64,000 nucleotides of DNA, taken from NCBI GenBank assembly GCA_039024315.1, contig JBCCQN010000001.1, positions 134,784-198,783 of the forward strand, read 5' to 3'. The DNA is from JBCAWW01 sp039024315. Lineage in GTDB: Bacteria; Bacteroidota; Bacteroidia; J057. A program made the translations under genes and the position numbers. The notes below the pieces were generated by a model. That model saw nothing but the letters and a program-made list of their open reading frames with translations. It was not told where the DNA came from and did not search any database. Positions within the stretch are counted from its first letter, which is position 1, and each line of letters starts with the position of its first letter. This document shows positions 8,415 to 17,031 of the stretch, piece by piece.

Positions 8415-10268
8415 ATGAGGCTTAAGGAAGGAAATCTTATCATTTTTATAGGGCTAATCTTTGGTCTGTTGCTAGCTAATCCGCTAGAGGCACAACGCAA
8501 AAAAGAACTAGCCGTCGATCCTATTGCTCAGGATCTGATCGCTCAAGGCAAGCGCTTTCTGCGGGCTGGAAATTATAAGTTGGCTTGGGATGCCTTTGAA
8601 TCAGCCATTGATCGTCCTTTTCATCAAGGAACTACTGCTGCTGTCTACCTATCAGGGGTAGCAGCTATGCAAGGCCAACAGGAAAAATTGGCACTCAAAC
8701 GCTTTGAGGAGATCATTGGAGAATATCCCTTGTCCCGCTATGTTGAAGAAGCCGTTTACCACCGTGCTTTGATTTATCTCAGTGCTGATTCTTACAGTTT
8801 GCAGCAAACGGGTCTGCTCGAACTACTGGAGCTCGAAAACTCCGCTAGAGATGTCGAATTGAGGGAAGATGCTCTGCAAGCAGTTCGAACCTTTACTTTT
8901 GAAGGCGCTGAGCTGGCTGAGCTTGAGCGCATGTATGATGACGCTCAGCTGGAGCAAAAAGAACTATTTCTCATCCCTCTGATCTATCAACTAGTTGATC
9001 GTGGTCGAAAAGAAGATGCCGAATCCTATTACGGTGATTATCTATGGATGGGGGGCAACGATATTCCCTATGTCGAGCGACTTTTGGCTAAGGAGGTGAT
9101 GACTACCGCTATCGCGGAACGCTCAGTTTTAAAGCTAGCGATGGTACTCCCCATTCACTACGCCCAACTAAGCACTTTTGAGATCGAGACCTTCGAAAAA
9201 ATCCCCGGCAAAACCAAACTAGCGCTCGAGTTTTATGAAGGCTTTGAAGCCGCGCTGCGCGAACACCAAGACTATGGCCAACGCAAGATATTGCTTAGAG
9301 TGATGGATTCGCAAAGAGATTCTTTGGCAACCGAAGAGATTCTCAATGATTTGACGAGCTTTCGGCCAGACATGCTTATTGGAGATGTTTACAATCAGCA
9401 ATCTCTGCAGCTCAGTGCTTGGTCCGAAATGATGCGAGTTCCCCAAATTGTGCCGCTCAGTCCTACCTACGAATTGGTGCGCGGAAAGAATCAAACCTTT
9501 TTGGCACACCCAGCAGTGGAGGAACATGGCGTTCGCATGGCGCTCTTTGCTCGAGATAGTCTCAAGCTCGACAAAGTTGCTATCTGGTCAGATCAAAGAG
9601 CTGCCACCGAGTTGCTGGCTCAATCATTCCGTTCTACTTTTCTTGCTTTAGGAGGAGAAGTAATTGATTTTGTAGTGGACTCTACTTTTGATAGTGAGGC
9701 GGTCAAAAATATCGAGAGTCTAGTAAGAGAAATGGGCCCTACCCAAGTCGATGGGGTTTATATCCCTATTTTGAGCAACGAGGAGGCTTGTGGCCTCGTT
9801 TTCAGCTTGATTGACAAAATGTATAGTGCGCGTAAGCTCAAGGTGATGGGCTCCCCTCACTGGTGGCTACGCTACAATAATATTGATAGAGAACTCAAAG
9901 ATCGTTACGGGCTTTACTTTAGTTCTTCTTATTTAGTGGACCCTGCTAATGAAGATTATCAAGATTTTTACCAATATTATATAAGAAAATTTGAATTTCC
10001 TCCTAGTCAATATGCGATTCAAGGCTACGACTTGGGGCGATATTTGTTAACGATTTTGGATCAGTATGATTTCCGCTCTGGTGAGTCTTTAGCGGAATAT
10101 CTCCGTCAATACCCGATTTTTAATGGAATTCATACGAATTTTCAATTTTCAGGAGGACAGAGCAATCAGTTTGTCAATATTGGACAGTTTCAGGCTGAGG
10201 GGATTATCAAGGTCAACGATGCTCCCAGTTTGGAACTAGAGGACTTGTTTGCACCAGATAGAAATTGA
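8415..10268 (+). CDS. TPR plus periplasmic-binding-fold protein, LpoA-like layout (copy 1)
   Basis: A 617-residue exported protein. The ATG at 8415, 2 bases after the guaA stop, is preferred over 8403, which overlaps guaA. The N-terminus is a signal peptide (LIIFIGLIFGLLLANPLEAQ). Residues about 30-250 are TPR-like helical repeats (AQGKRFLRAGNYKLAWDAFE). The rest, from about 240, resembles a type I periplasmic binding protein of the Leu/Ile/Val family (LKLAMVLPIHYAQ, FYEGFEAALREH, VDGVYIPILSNEEA, FQFSGGQSNQFVNIGQF). No ABC permease genes are nearby, so ordinary solute uptake is doubtful. TPR followed by this fold is the architecture of LpoA, an outer-membrane activator of peptidoglycan synthase; that parallel is inference. 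It is a paralogue of the next gene. Confidence 0.82.
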   Translation: MRLKEGNLIIFIGLIFGLLLANPLEAQRKKELAVDPIAQDLIAQGKRFLRAGNYKLAWDAFESAIDRPFHQGTTAAVYLSGVAAMQGQQEKLALKRFEEIIGEYPLSRYVEEAVYHRALIYLSADSYSLQQTGLLELLELENSARDVELREDALQAVRTFTFEGAELAELERMYDDAQLEQKELFLIPLIYQLVDRGRKEDAESYYGDYLWMGGNDIPYVERLLAKEVMTTAIAERSVLKLAMVLPIHYAQLSTFEIETFEKIPGKTKLALEFYEGFEAALREHQDYGQRKILLRVMDSQRDSLATEEILNDLTSFRPDMLIGDVYNQQSLQLSAWSEMMRVPQIVPLSPTYELVRGKNQTFLAHPAVEEHGVRMALFARDSLKLDKVAIWSDQRAATELLAQSFRSTFLALGGEVIDFVVDSTFDSEAVKNIESLVREMGPTQVDGVYIPILSNEEACGLVFSLIDKMYSARKLKVMGSPHWWLRYNNIDRELKDRYGLYFSSSYLVDPANEDYQDFYQYYIRKFEFPPSQYAIQGYDLGRYLLTILDQYDFRSGESLAEYLRQYPIFNGIHTNFQFSGGQSNQFVNIGQFQAEGIIKVNDAPSLELEDLFAPDRN

Positions 10269-10316
10269 TGTAAAAGGAGGCCTTTTGTTCCTTATTTTGT
10301 ATTAAAGATAACCCAC

Positions 10317-12095
10317 ATGAACCGAATTTTACTCTTGGCTTTGGTAGCATTTAGCCTGAGTGCTTGTAATCTTTTCAAACAAACTAGCAGCACACTCGAC
10401 CGCGATACTCAGGCCGAAGCTTATCTCAACCAAGGCAAGCAAGCCCTAAAGGCCAAGCGCTATACTGAAGCGCTCGATGCCTTCGAAATGGCGCGCCAAC
10501 GTGAGTTCAATCAAACTACTACCGCAGCAATTTACCTCTCTGGTCTGGCTGCCTACTATCTAGAGTACAACGAAATCGCTCAACTTCGCTTCCAGAGTAT
10601 TGTCAACGATTACAAAAAATCACGCTATGTAGACGATGCACATTACCATCTTGGACTAGTGTTACAAAGGAGCAATCATCCGCCGGCTCGTCTCAGAGGG
10701 CTTTTTGAATTGGTTGATCTTGCGGCCGAAACGACTGACGCCAGTATGAAAAAACTAGCGCTGGATGCGTTACGGCAACAGCTTTTTTATGATTCTGAGG
10801 AGCAAGATGTAGAGGCTTTTTACCGCCGCGTTAAGCCTGAAGAAAAGCTCATGGTGCTAGAACCATTGGTGTATCGCAAGGTGCAAAACCAGATTCCAGA
10901 AGTAGGCAAAAAACTATATAATACCTATTTAGAGGAAGGCGGCGATAGTTCGGCTTGGCTCAACGCTTTCTTTCCCCAAGGGAGTGATCAACAAGCTGAC
11001 AACACTTGGTTTGAACCTAATATCGTAAGAATCGCAATATTTCTTCCGCTTTATCTCAATCGCCCTTCCATTGCTTATTTGGATGAAATCCCAAGCCAAA
11101 GTGTTCGCTCCTTGGAATTTTATGAAGGCATCCGCTTAGCCGTAGAAGATTTTAATCGCAACAGCAGTAAAAAACTCTATCTCAAGGTGTTTGATACGCA
11201 AAGAGACACCAACCTTATCAAGATTCAGCTAAATGAATTAGAGCGTTTACAACCTCAGATGATCCTCGGTGAGATTTTTGCCCAATCAACTAGCGTGATT
11301 TCTGCGTGGGCTGAGGCCAACCAGACCGTACAACTGATCCCCTTTAGTGCTTCTTCAGCCCTAACTCAAAATAAAGCCTTTACCTTTTTAGCGCATCCTG
11401 CGGCGGAGACGCATGGGGTTCGCTTAGCCGAATATGCCCGCAATGAATTGGCCCTCGAACAAGTGAGTGTCTTTACCGACAATGGTTTTGGTGCTCAACA
11501 ATTGATGAGTGGCTTTTGTGAAACCTTTGAGGCTTTAGGCGGCTCTGTCGATACCTTGAGCTTTTCTCGTGATTTTGAGGATGCCAAAGAAGATATTCCT
11601 CGCTTAGTCAACAAAGTAAAAGGCGATGGTGTGTACATACCGATTACCAGTAATGAAGAAGCCTCGAGTCTGATCGTCAATCTTCTCAAACGAGACGGCA
11701 AAGAGGATATTGCGCTAATGGGCTCCCCCCACTTTTATTCCCGCTACGAAGCCTTGGACCGTGATATCAAAGAGGATTTTAACTTGATCTTTACCTCCTC
11801 CTATCTACCAAACAAGATTTCTGATGAGTATCAGGACTTCGTATTTAGATATCGCAGCCGTTACAACCTACCTCCTACTGAAGAAGTGGTGCAAGGCTAT
11901 GATATCGGGCAGTTTCTGATCAAAAGCCTCAAGACCTACAACCCAGAGCTTCCTATGAGCTTTGACACTTATCTGCGAATCGCTTCGACAGTTAAAAGCT
12001 TACATGTCAATTTCAATTTTGACCGCGAGCAGAGCAATCAGTATGTCAATATCGGTCAGTTTACGGAGGATGGAATTACGATTCTCAATGAGTAG
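10317..12095 (+). CDS. TPR plus periplasmic-binding-fold lipoprotein, LpoA-like layout (copy 2)
   Basis: A 592-residue lipoprotein; the lipobox is LSAC with the acylated Cys at residue 17. Layout matches the previous gene: TPR-like repeats (AYLNQGKQALKAKRYTEALD) followed by a Leu/Ile/Val-binding-protein fold (RIAIFLPLYLN, FYEGIRLAVEDFN, MILGEIFAQS, GDGVYIPITSNEEA, QGYDIGQFLI). The two genes share many aligned motifs, including the terminal SNQYVNIGQF, so they arose by tandem duplication. Copy 1 has an apparently cleavable signal peptide while this one is lipidated, suggesting one soluble and one membrane-anchored partner. The 48-base gap contains TTATTTTGTA, a weak promoter-like stretch. Role inferred only by analogy to LpoA. 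Confidence 0.82.
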   Translation: MNRILLLALVAFSLSACNLFKQTSSTLDRDTQAEAYLNQGKQALKAKRYTEALDAFEMARQREFNQTTTAAIYLSGLAAYYLEYNEIAQLRFQSIVNDYKKSRYVDDAHYHLGLVLQRSNHPPARLRGLFELVDLAAETTDASMKKLALDALRQQLFYDSEEQDVEAFYRRVKPEEKLMVLEPLVYRKVQNQIPEVGKKLYNTYLEEGGDSSAWLNAFFPQGSDQQADNTWFEPNIVRIAIFLPLYLNRPSIAYLDEIPSQSVRSLEFYEGIRLAVEDFNRNSSKKLYLKVFDTQRDTNLIKIQLNELERLQPQMILGEIFAQSTSVISAWAEANQTVQLIPFSASSALTQNKAFTFLAHPAAETHGVRLAEYARNELALEQVSVFTDNGFGAQQLMSGFCETFEALGGSVDTLSFSRDFEDAKEDIPRLVNKVKGDGVYIPITSNEEASSLIVNLLKRDGKEDIALMGSPHFYSRYEALDRDIKEDFNLIFTSSYLPNKISDEYQDFVFRYRSRYNLPPTEEVVQGYDIGQFLIKSLKTYNPELPMSFDTYLRIASTVKSLHVNFNFDREQSNQYVNIGQFTEDGITILNE

Positions 12096-12109
12096 CTTTT
12101 GTTTATGAG

Positions 12110-12256
12110 CTGCTTCGCAGAACGATCATTTATGATTTGCTTCGGCGGCCCTCAGGATGACAATTGGTTTGTGTAAGCTTAAGCTGACAATCCCCAGTTT
12201 GACTTCCCGAGCGCTAGTAGAGGGACCTTTGTTTATCCATCCTGCTTCGCAGAACG
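12110..12256. repeat. Composite REP-like element A, flanked by two mini-hairpins
   Basis: Two copies of CTGCTTCGCAGAACG (12110-12124 and 12242-12256) enclose two oppositely oriented arms. The left arm contains TTGCTTCGGCGG and CTCAGGATGACA; the right arm contains GCGCTAGTAGAGGGACC and TTTGTTTATCC. Element B at 16683-16827 has the same order and the third partial copy (C) is near 62132. CTCAGGATGAC and its complement GTCATCCTGAG resemble widespread bacterial REP-type repeats. Confidence 0.75.
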
Positions 12257-12270
12257 ATCATCCCCAAAAG

Positions 12271-12303
12271 AAAAGCCCCTCTTGCCAAACAAGAGGGGCT
12301 TTT
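12271..12303. terminator. Bidirectional terminator between copy 2 and rplT
   Basis: A perfect 14-bp stem (AAAAGCCCCTCTTG with its complement) and a 5-base loop, ending in T runs on both strands. It lies between convergent transcripts. Confidence 0.9.
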
Positions 12304-12321
12304 TATGTCGTGAAAGCTAAA

Positions 12322-12669
12322 TTACTTCTTAACTGAATCAACAACAGCTTTAAAAGCTTCGGGATGATTCATTGCAAGATCAGCTAATACTTTGCGATTA
12401 AGTTGTACATCAGCTTTGTTGAGCAGGCCGATGAATACTGAATAGCTCATATCGTATTGGCGAACCCCTGCGTTGATACGCTGAATCCAAAGACGGCGGA
12501 AAGCCCGCTTACGATTACGGCGATCACGGAAGGCGTATAGCCAGCTCTTTTCGATTTGGTTTTTTGCTACGGTCCAAACATTCTTTTTGCGACCGAAGTA
12601 GCCCTTCGCATGTTTCATCATTTTTTTGCGACGAGCTCTAGAAGCTACTGCATTTACTGAACGAGGCAT
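12322..12669 (-). CDS. rplT: 50S ribosomal protein L20
   Basis: 115 residues, the normal length. It is a highly basic N-terminal helix (RARRKKMMKHAKGYFGRKKN) followed by the globular part with WIQRINAGVRQYDMSYS, both family signatures. L20 binds 23S rRNA and is needed early in 50S assembly; in several bacteria it also represses its own operon. It follows rpmI by 40 bases on the same strand. The usual upstream partner infC is absent here. Confidence 0.98.
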   Translation of the reverse strand: MPRSVNAVASRARRKKMMKHAKGYFGRKKNVWTVAKNQIEKSWLYAFRDRRNRKRAFRRLWIQRINAGVRQYDMSYSVFIGLLNKADVQLNRKVLADLAMNHPEAFKAVVDSVKK

Positions 12670-12709
12670 ATTTCTTTTTCGTTAATACGTTCTACTGGAT
12701 TAAAAAAAA

Positions 12710-12907
12710 TTACATGTTAGGCAACATCGCTTGGATGCGGTCATGATCTGTTTCGTGAACAGTAGAAAAATGCCGAAGTTTCAGCTTACGCTTCTTGGAC
12801 TTCTTAGTAAGAATGTGATTCTTAAAAGCATGCTTTCTTTTGAACTTCCCTGAGGCGGTTTTCTTAAAACGCTTTGCGGCCCCAGAATTGTTTTTCATTT
12901 TAGGCAT
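12710..12907 (-). CDS. rpmI: 50S ribosomal protein L35
   Basis: 65 residues, very basic, starting MPKMKNNSGAAKRFKKTASG and containing KRKHAFKNHILTKKSKKRKL, the family hallmark. A component of the large ribosomal subunit, co-transcribed with rplT. The gene upstream is divergent, so this is the first gene of a two-gene operon. A -7 element lies about 40 bases upstream. Confidence 0.98.
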   Translation of the reverse strand: MPKMKNNSGAAKRFKKTASGKFKRKHAFKNHILTKKSKKRKLKLRHFSTVHETDHDRIQAMLPNM

Positions 12908-12945
12908 GATGAGGTTTTATATTTTACTTTATGTGAACAGAGCGG

Positions 12946-12953
12946 CAAAATTA
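12946..12953 (-). promoter_or_regulatory. rpmI-rplT promoter -7 element TAATTTTG
   Basis: A perfect TAnnTTTG match on the minus strand, 38 bases before the rpmI ATG. A TTTG lies upstream, but with a shorter spacing (about 15) than the usual 19-21. The leader is long enough for autoregulatory structure, but none was recognised. Confidence 0.6.
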
Positions 12954-13069
12954 CGGATAATTTCAATTCAAACATAGTGGATAGGAAAAAAAACATAGGG
13001 AGTAATTTTACCTATTGATACAGCGGATGAAGGGATATTTTACGTCTTCAAACTAAACTCAATCCTTAT

Positions 13070-15598
13070 ATGCACAAATCTTTTCCTCATTTTGCCCGCA
13101 AAAGGCGGCAGATCCTCAATCTTGAGTCAAAGCTAGAACGTTGGCTCAAAGAGGGTAGGTGGTGGCAGATGACTGCTGAAACCCGCCAAAAATGGCTTCA
13201 AAAGCTAAAAGCACGATTACAAGCGTTCCGCGCAGCGGGCCATCTCAACTGGGCCAAACCTGCGCTAGTAGCCGCATTGCTAGGTCTTGGATTGCAAAAC
13301 AACCTCCAAGCACAAAGCTTCAATCCTCCGCAACAAAATCCTTTTGGTCTCACTGCGGGTCAGTATTTTTCGATTCCTACTATGGTGGATATCGATGCGG
13401 ATGGCGATTTGGATCTTTTTGTCGGCACTGGTTATGGTAATATTCAATATTTCCAGAATACCGGCACTGCGATGGCACCTACCTTCGCAGCTCCTCAGAC
13501 CAATCCTTTTGGCCTTCAGTCTGCTTATTATTTCGCCTCCATGACCTTTGCGGATCTGGATATGGACGGTGATCTGGATTTGTTAGTAGGGGAGTATTAT
13601 GGCAACCTACAGTACTACCAAAATACCGGTACGAATACTGCCCCTGCCTTTGCTACGCCCCAGCAAAACCCTTTTGGCCTCACCGCTACTTTTGATTATG
13701 CCTTTCCCTCCTTTGGAGACCTAGATGGAGATGGTGATTATGATCTGATCGTAGGGGAATACTACGGTAATCTTCAATACTTCCAGAACACTGGTACCCA
13801 GACCGCTCCTGCTTTTGCCGCTCCCCAGGCCAATCCGTTTGGCTTGACTGCCTCAACTCAGGATTTTATGCATCCCCGAATGACAGACTTAGATGGGGAT
13901 GGTGATCTGGATATTTTGGCGGGCGAGTATTATGGTGATGTCAAGTATTACGAAAATACAGGTACGCAAATGGCACCAGCCTTTGGAGCTGTACAAACCA
14001 ATCCCTTTGGACTGCAGGCGGGTTACAATATTTCTTTTGTCTCTGCAGGAGATTTGGATGGAGATGGAGATCTCGATGTCCTGATTGGCGAAATCTATGG
14101 CAATCTACAGTACTATGAAAATGTGGCTGGACCAGTGGGTAATATACCTCCGACAGTAGGTACGATAGCCAATCAAACACTATGTTTGGGAGATACCATC
14201 GGGCCGATCATGTTTAATGCCAGTGATGCCAATGGAGATCCTCTGAGTCTGTTTGCCACCAGCTCAAATCAGGCCCTACTGACGGATGCCAATATTCAGA
14301 TTAGTGGTATGGCGCCCAACTATCAGCTGACAGGTATTCCCACCATGGGGCAAACGGGTAGCACAACCATAACACTAAATGTGAGTGATGGTATGGATAC
14401 TACCACCACTAGCTTCATGGCTACTTACAGCCTCTGTAATAGCTCGCCAGTTTTGAGCGGTCCTAGTGATCAGACGATTTGTAGCGGTGATACGATCTCG
14501 AGTTTAGCGTTCACGGCTAGTGATCCTGACAATGATAGCTTCAGCCTCACGGCTACTTCTAATAATCAAACCTTGATTCCGGACGGCAATATCCAGATTT
14601 CAGGAACCGCGCCTAACTTTACCATAGAGGCCATCAGTGTACTGGGGCAAATTGGTACGGCTCAGATTACTGTAGTGGCCAATGACAGTATTAGCCCGAC
14701 CAGTAGTTTTAGCTTCAATGTGCAAGTCAATCTCTGTAATACTCCTCCAGTATTTGGTCCGATTGGCGCGGGTTTGATTTGCGTGGATGAAGTATTTGGT
14801 CCAGTGTCCTTTACGCTTGATGATCCTGATGGTGATCCGCTTAGCATAACGGCTAGCTCAAATAATCAGGCCTTGATACCCGATGGTAATATTCAGATCA
14901 CAGGCAGTACACCCAATTATGATTTGACAGCGGTGCCTTTAGCAGGTCAGTCTGGCAGTGCGATTTTGACCCTGACGGCAGATGATGGGATATCGACCAG
15001 TACGCGGACGGTAGTGGTACAGGTTGATGTCTGCAATGACCCTCCAGTGATCAGCCCGATTGGCGATCAAAACTCCTGTTTGGACTTTCCCTTTGGACCT
15101 ATCAACGTCACCGTCACCGACCCTGACGGCGACCCTATTACTTTGACAGCCGCTTCTAGCAATACGGCCTTTTTGCCCAACAATGCCATTGTGATAGGGG
15201 GGGCGAGCCCGACCTTCACTCTTTTTGCGGATCCAGTCAATGGTTTTACCGGACCGGTCGATATCACCCTTACGGCCTCAGATGGTACCGATCAAAGTAC
15301 AGAGACCTTTACGCTTACGGTTGACAATTGTACCAATATCGATTTGCCTGCCTTTGCGCAAAGCATGAAACTTTATCCCAATCCTGTAAGCAGCCAAGTT
15401 CGTTTGGATTTTGTTCAACTGATTTCCTTTGAAAGCGTTGAAGTCCTCGACCTGAGCGGTAGATTGGTGCAGCTAGAAGAAGTTAACCAATTTGTACAAT
15501 CCTACACCTTGGATTTGGCAGAAATGCCAGAAGGTGTTTATTTCCTACGAATTCAGGCTGAAGGTACTAGCTTCATCCGTAAGTTTGTAAAGCAATAA
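13070..15598 (+). CDS. Large secreted FG-GAP/Ig-like protein with T9SS sorting domain
   Basis: 842 residues. Residues about 90-365 contain five FG-GAP/VCBS-type repeats, each with a Ca2+-loop-like DxDxDGDxDL core (DIDADGDLDLFVG, DLDGDGDYDLIVG) followed by GNLQYFQNTGT. About 365-755 hold four cadherin/Ig-like repeats beginning near PP(T/V)...I..Q..C.GD and containing (N/D)GDP(L/I). The last 80 residues are a type A T9SS sorting domain (MKLYPNPVSSQVRLDF ... MPEGVYFLRIQAEG). The signal peptide is preceded by about 65 basic, Trp-rich residues before the hydrophobic core ALVAALLGLGLQ; Met34 is an alternative start but does not remove the extension. Likely a cell-surface or released adhesin; ligand unknown. 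The next gene starts 1 base after its stop. Confidence 0.88.
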   Translation: MHKSFPHFARKRRQILNLESKLERWLKEGRWWQMTAETRQKWLQKLKARLQAFRAAGHLNWAKPALVAALLGLGLQNNLQAQSFNPPQQNPFGLTAGQYFSIPTMVDIDADGDLDLFVGTGYGNIQYFQNTGTAMAPTFAAPQTNPFGLQSAYYFASMTFADLDMDGDLDLLVGEYYGNLQYYQNTGTNTAPAFATPQQNPFGLTATFDYAFPSFGDLDGDGDYDLIVGEYYGNLQYFQNTGTQTAPAFAAPQANPFGLTASTQDFMHPRMTDLDGDGDLDILAGEYYGDVKYYENTGTQMAPAFGAVQTNPFGLQAGYNISFVSAGDLDGDGDLDVLIGEIYGNLQYYENVAGPVGNIPPTVGTIANQTLCLGDTIGPIMFNASDANGDPLSLFATSSNQALLTDANIQISGMAPNYQLTGIPTMGQTGSTTITLNVSDGMDTTTTSFMATYSLCNSSPVLSGPSDQTICSGDTISSLAFTASDPDNDSFSLTATSNNQTLIPDGNIQISGTAPNFTIEAISVLGQIGTAQITVVANDSISPTSSFSFNVQVNLCNTPPVFGPIGAGLICVDEVFGPVSFTLDDPDGDPLSITASSNNQALIPDGNIQITGSTPNYDLTAVPLAGQSGSAILTLTADDGISTSTRTVVVQVDVCNDPPVISPIGDQNSCLDFPFGPINVTVTDPDGDPITLTAASSNTAFLPNNAIVIGGASPTFTLFADPVNGFTGPVDITLTASDGTDQSTETFTLTVDNCTNIDLPAFAQSMKLYPNPVSSQVRLDFVQLISFESVEVLDLSGRLVQLEEVNQFVQSYTLDLAEMPEGVYFLRIQAEGTSFIRKFVKQ
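13223..13238 (+). repeat. Mini-hairpin with GCA loop, stem CCGC/GCGG, inside a gene
   Basis: GCGTT, then CCGC-GCA-GCGG. GCA is also a GNA triloop. It lies in the extended N-terminal region of the FG-GAP protein. Confidence 0.65.
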
Positions 15599-15599
15599 T

Positions 15600-16670
15600 A
15601 TGAATCAGGCTCCTGCGCCTTTTAGTATGAGCTATACGCCAAATGTACCCGAGTTGCTGCAGCAACTTGGGTGCACTTTGGCCCTTAGCACTTATCAAGC
15701 TGGGAAACTCATCTTCCTTAGCGCTGCCAATAATGAGAAGTTAGTCCAACTACCTAGGACCTTCCATAATCCCATGGGCATCGCCTTGCACGGTTCCAAA
15801 ATGGCCATTGCCACCAAGGATGAAGTAGTTGTCTTGGCTAATTCTCCTATGTTGGCCTCGCACTATCCACGTAACCCACAGACCTATGATGCACTTTACA
15901 TGCCACGGGCGACTTATTATACCGGTCGGATTGATGTGCATGATTTGGACTTTGGGGCAGATGGATTGTATGGGGTAAATACTTCCTTCTCCTGTTTGAT
16001 CAAAGTGGATGATAGTTACAGTTTCACGCCTGTCTGGAAGCCTCATTTTATCGATGCTTTGGCTTCTGAAGATCGTTGCCATCTCAATGGGATGGCTATG
16101 CAAAACGGCTTGCCCAAATTTGTAACCGCTTTTGGGACGGGTAATCAGCCTCAGAGCTGGCGCGCCAATGTAACGCGGGGCGGCATTTTGATGGATGTAC
16201 CCAGCAATGAGATTTGTATCCAGAATATGCCGATGCCGCATTCCCCACGCTTATGGCAGGAGCAGCTTTTGGTTTTGTTCTCAGCTACTGGGGAACTGGC
16301 CCGCTTGGATCCTAGCAAGGGGACTTGGGAGGTGATTGCTAAGCTCAATGCTTTTGTCCGTGGGATGGCATTTATGGGCGATTATGCCTTTGTAGGAGTT
16401 TCTCGCCTGCGAAAAAACTCTTCTACCTTCGCGCATTTACCGATTGCAGATATGTCTGACCATGCAGGGGTGATGATTGTCCACTTGCCGAGTGGGGCTA
16501 GGGTAGGAGAGATCCGTTATATGTCCTCCGTAGATGAGATTTACGATGTACAAGTACTTCCGGGTATGCAACGTCCGGGGATCTTAAATACCATCAAACC
16601 GGAGTATAAATTGGGTCTTGCGACCCCTGAGGCGACGTATTGGGCACTTAATCCAGATGAGCAGCGATGA
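15600..16670 (+). CDS. TIGR03032-type beta-propeller-like protein
   Basis: 356 residues, no signal peptide. It fits the TIGR03032 family: N-terminal SYTPNVPELLQQLGCTLALS followed by TYQAGKLIFL, then HNPMGIAL, the DVHDLDFGADGLYGVNTSFSCL block and RCHLNGMAM, and near the end IYDVQVLPGM. The family has no assigned enzymatic role as far as I know; repeated beta-strand segments suggest a propeller. The ATG follows the stop of the FG-GAP gene by 1 base, so translation is probably coupled. An association with the surface protein upstream is suggested only by that coupling. Confidence 0.85.
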   Translation: MNQAPAPFSMSYTPNVPELLQQLGCTLALSTYQAGKLIFLSAANNEKLVQLPRTFHNPMGIALHGSKMAIATKDEVVVLANSPMLASHYPRNPQTYDALYMPRATYYTGRIDVHDLDFGADGLYGVNTSFSCLIKVDDSYSFTPVWKPHFIDALASEDRCHLNGMAMQNGLPKFVTAFGTGNQPQSWRANVTRGGILMDVPSNEICIQNMPMPHSPRLWQEQLLVLFSATGELARLDPSKGTWEVIAKLNAFVRGMAFMGDYAFVGVSRLRKNSSTFAHLPIADMSDHAGVMIVHLPSGARVGEIRYMSSVDEIYDVQVLPGMQRPGILNTIKPEYKLGLATPEATYWALNPDEQR

Positions 16671-16682
16671 GTTTTAGGTTTA

Positions 16683-16827
16683 CCGCTTCGCAGAACGCTT
16701 GTCCCTCGAGTTGCTTCGGCGGAGCTCAGCATGATAGTGGGCTTTTCTCAGGCTGGGGCGCTCGTTCTTTAGGCGTCATCCCGCTAGTCGAGGGACCTTT
16801 GTTTATCCTCTCTGCTTCGCAGAACGC
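16683..16827. repeat. Composite REP-like element B, flanked by two mini-hairpins
   Basis: Same order as element A: hairpin CCGCTTCGCAGAACGC (16683-16698, one stem mismatch), left arm with TTGCTTCGGCGG and CTCAGCATGA, right arm with CGCTAGTCGAGGGACC and TTTGTTTATCC, and a perfect hairpin CTGCTTCGCAGAACGC (16812-16827). Element A reads GAGGGACCTTTGTTTATCC at the same place. An unrelated C-rich/GAAGGGGG stretch follows at about 16857-16885. Confidence 0.75.
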
Positions 16828-16947
16828 TTGGCATTATAACTACAAGATATATTCCTCCCCCTAAATCCCTCTCCGAAGGGGGATAAACCTTTGGTTTGTA
16901 AAACCTTTTCTGGCTTTGGTGGGGGCAAAAAAGATCAAACACAAAAA

Positions 16948-16976
16948 AAAGCGATACAGCATGCTGCATCGCTTTC
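16948..16976 (-). terminator. Terminator of the TPR gene at 17032
   Basis: A hairpin with outer stem AAGCGAT/ATCGCTT and inner CAGC/GCTG separated by one mismatch. On the minus strand it is followed by eight T residues. Confidence 0.85.
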
Positions 16977-16992
16977 CTTATTTTAGAGATAA

Positions 16993-17008
16993 GCGTTCTG
17001 CGCAGCAG
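16993..17008 (+). repeat. Mini-hairpin with GCA loop, stem CTGC/GCAG, intergenic
   Basis: GCGTT, then CTGC-GCA-GCAG. It lies between the TPR gene stop (17032) and its terminator, the same relative position as the copy at 584-599 after secDF. Confidence 0.7.
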
Positions 17009-17031
17009 TCCGCTTAAATACAAGTCTCAAA

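Noticed and set aside
8415..12095. ABC transporter substrate-binding proteins for amino acid uptake
   Set aside because: The fold fits, but both proteins have N-terminal TPR repeats and no permease or ATPase gene is adjacent.
16667..16864. A 65-codon reading frame with two ASQNA blocks
   Set aside because: It is only the translation of REP-like element B with its two mini-hairpins and overlaps no conserved protein.
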